From Neobacillus ginsengisoli (GTDB lineage: Bacteria; Bacillota; Bacilli; Bacillales_B; DSM-18226): a DNA stretch of 64,000 nucleotides. Positions 62,644 through 64,000 of the stretch are shown one piece after another; position 1 is the first letter of the stretch; every line of letters starts with the position of its first letter. The DNA is taken from contig NZ_JAUSTW010000005.1 in NCBI RefSeq assembly GCF_030813055.1, positions 1 through 64,000 on the forward strand, in the 5' to 3' direction. Position numbers and translations under genes: made by a program. The notes under the pieces were generated by a model. The model ran no database searches. It was not told the origin of the DNA and saw nothing but the letters and a program-made list of their open reading frames with translations.

Positions 62644-63146
62644 ATGGCGAAAATGGATAAAAATGGGTAATTCTTTGTTCAACAGCTGTGGCTGCAGTTT
62701 ATGCCACCGGGTTTTTTTCTACGGAAGCCCAGGCAATCAAAATGGACGGGGCGCCACAACCTCAAATTAGCTTGCAAACAAAAGTGTAACCATCAAGCAT
62801 GAGTCCAGCCAAAACGAACGAAGTAAATGGAAATAAAACCAACGTTGCTTCAGCAGCAATAAGTAACCAGCCAAAACAAATGTATAAAGATGGAACTTTT
62901 ACAGGCACGGGAATGAATCGGCGCGGGGAAATTGAAGTAGCCGTAACATTAAAGAAGGATAAAATAACAGATGTCCAAATTAGTAATTGGGGCATGCATT
63001 ATTCTGAGAGTGATGTAGTTGGGCTGCCAGGTGAAGTCTTACAAAGGCAAAATGCAAATGTAGATAATGTTTCAGGGGCAACTTACAGTACACAAGCGTT
63101 TGCAGATGCTGTCCAGGACGCTCTCAATCAGGCCCAAAATTCCTAA
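62644..63146 (+). pseudogene. Secreted FMN-binding-domain protein, frameshift and nonsense
   Basis: ATG 62644 opens MAKMDKN and stops; at the A-run 62,659-62,663 one A appears to be missing. In the shifted frame follows a signal peptide WVILCSTAVAAVYATGFFST and a TAA at about 62,787, and from ATG 62,799 the frame is open to 63,146: MYKDGTFTGTGMNRRGEIEV, then SGATYST, the site where ApbE attaches FMN to threonine in RnfG/NqrC-like domains. So the domain is intact but its leader is broken in two places. The next genes (ApbE, RnfD/NqrB-like) form its functional context. Confidence 0.7.
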
Positions 63147-63155
63147 GGAGGAAAG

Positions 63156-63236
63156 ATGAGAAAAACAAAATTATATATGGATACAGTTAAATTAATTGAA
63201 GATGTGGAGATAAGTGGGTCTTTTTATCACACCTGA
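63156..63236 (+). pseudogene. apbE: ApbE (FAD:protein FMN transferase) N-terminal remnant
   Basis: 26 codons from ATG 63156 behind TAAGGAGGAAAG: MRKTKLYMDTVKLIEDVEIS and a stop. The YMDTV segment is the typical beginning of ApbE proteins, which would flavinylate the preceding FMN-binding protein. The rest of the enzyme is missing; another ApbE would be needed. Confidence 0.5.
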
Positions 63237-63268
63237 GTTATAAATTGTTCATGTTGGAGGAAATAGTA

Positions 63269-64000
63269 ATGACAATAGAGAAATGGCTTAAAACACCTAA
63301 AGGATATGTGGCGATTGCCATGTTGGCATATCTTCTTATTGCTTCAATTGGGTACAAAAATTTATTGGGAATAAAAAATGCAATCGTTGCTGTTTTTGTA
63401 GCTTTCATCGTTGACATTGTTTTTAATGTTCTCAAAAAAAGAAAATGGACAATGCCGGACGGTGCTGTTATTACAGGGTTAATCATTGCCCTTATTCTAA
63501 GCTCAGCCACCTCTACAGGCATAATTGCAGCAACTGCTGTCCTTGCGATTTTATCAAAGCATCTGCTTGTTTATAAAAAAAACCAATCTTTAATCCAGCG
63601 GCATTTGGTTTACTTTTATCCGTCCTGTTCTTTAAAACGGGGCAAAGCTGGTGGGGGGCCTTTGGAGACCTTTCAGTATGGACAATTATCTTTCTTTTAG
63701 TGGGCGGGTACATTGTCGCGATCCGAATCCATAAATTTCCTCAGGTTTTTGCATTTTTAGGGACTTCTTTTGTACTATTGGCTCTAATGGGGCTTTTCAA
63801 TATTGGCGATGCGGTTGATGCACTTAGACCGCCATTTATAAATGCTACTCTCTTCTTTGGATTTTTTATGCTTACCGATCCGCCGACATCACCGGCTAAA
63901 GACAACGATCAAGTGGTATTTGGTATCTTGACAGCAGCGGCAGGAACGATCATCTATGCACTATTTGGGGGATTAATCTATTTGTTTATCGGTTTATGTC
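63269..64000 (+). pseudogene. RnfD/NqrB-like membrane subunit, frameshifted, runs off the window
   Basis: Starts at ATG 63269 behind GGAGGAAAT. Membrane protein: VAIAMLAYLLIASIGYKNLL, AFIVDIVFNVLKKRKWTMPD, then GAVITGLIIALILSSATSTG, similar to NqrB/RnfD helices. At the A8 run 63,575-63,582 the frame must shift by one base to continue as KPIFNPAAFGLLLSVLFFKT and later LTDPPTSPAKDNDQVVFGIL, the family's second conserved block. Without the shift it ends at 63,700. The A8 run could be a sequencing error, a real mutation or a site of transcriptional slippage. The C-terminus is beyond the window. Confidence 0.7.

Overview
The window looks like chromosome from a low-GC, endospore-forming Bacillaceae member. 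The evidence is: strong AGGAGG-type ribosome binding sites, a Spo0E-type phosphatase, YjcZ-type spore peptides, a GerA/GerB/GerC germinant receptor operon, a YtaF-type sporulation membrane gene, SpoIISA/B/C-like genes and an MreBH-like gene. The species cannot be fixed from the sequence alone. The left half carries many gene remnants and dispersed repeats; the right half holds longer, better-preserved operons.

Positions 1-31,500 are accessory in character: an IS1595-type element that cuts a membrane gene, three-part drug/stress units (TetR + isochorismatase-like hydrolase + 14-TM exporter; TetR + EmrA-like adaptor + EmrB-like exporter), a LysR regulator divergent from SAM methyltransferases, a YrrT-like methyltransferase, DinB-family, GNAT and DHFR-like genes, a B12 riboswitch in front of a cobalt/nickel permease, a cytochrome c lipoprotein, small spore proteins, an esterase and a Spo0E-like gene. 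A repeat family (core AATCGGGCGC, often followed by GCGCCC and then AAAGGGCCA...TGTGGAATAAG) lies between many of these genes, always in the same orientation. A FTR1-type iron permease and its lipoprotein partner (12,452-14,150) are both broken.

Positions 31,500-37,900 contain a small membrane peptide, a tRNA-3'-end-like sequence, an unfamiliar two-gene unit (SPFH/band-7-like protein + membrane protein with SH3b tail), gapN, an internally deleted ptsI and an integrase scrap. Positions 37,999-49,211 form a coherent amino-sugar catabolic locus: LacI regulator, Gfo/Idh/MocA oxidoreductase, ABC sugar importer without its own ATPase, ROK kinase, SIS-domain AgaS-like deaminase/isomerase, NagA-type deacetylase, tagatose-6-phosphate kinase (LacC) and tagatose-1,6-bisphosphate aldolase (LacD). 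Together they predict import of N-acetylgalactosamine (or a glycan carrying it) and conversion to triose phosphates.

Positions 49,600-64,000 hold a decayed sodium:solute symporter, a DinB gene whose 3' end lies inside a copy of the repeat, the ger operon, a damaged copper operon (CsoR remnant, intact copZ, copA lacking its catalytic middle), LysR + YeiH-type exporter, mreBH, spoIISABC, and a damaged flavin-based electron transfer cluster (FMN-binding protein, ApbE remnant, RnfD/NqrB-like subunit) that runs off the right edge.

Two themes stand out: repeat-flanked, same-strand accessory genes, and a series of genes (FTR1, ptsI, copA) that keep both ends but have lost the middle.
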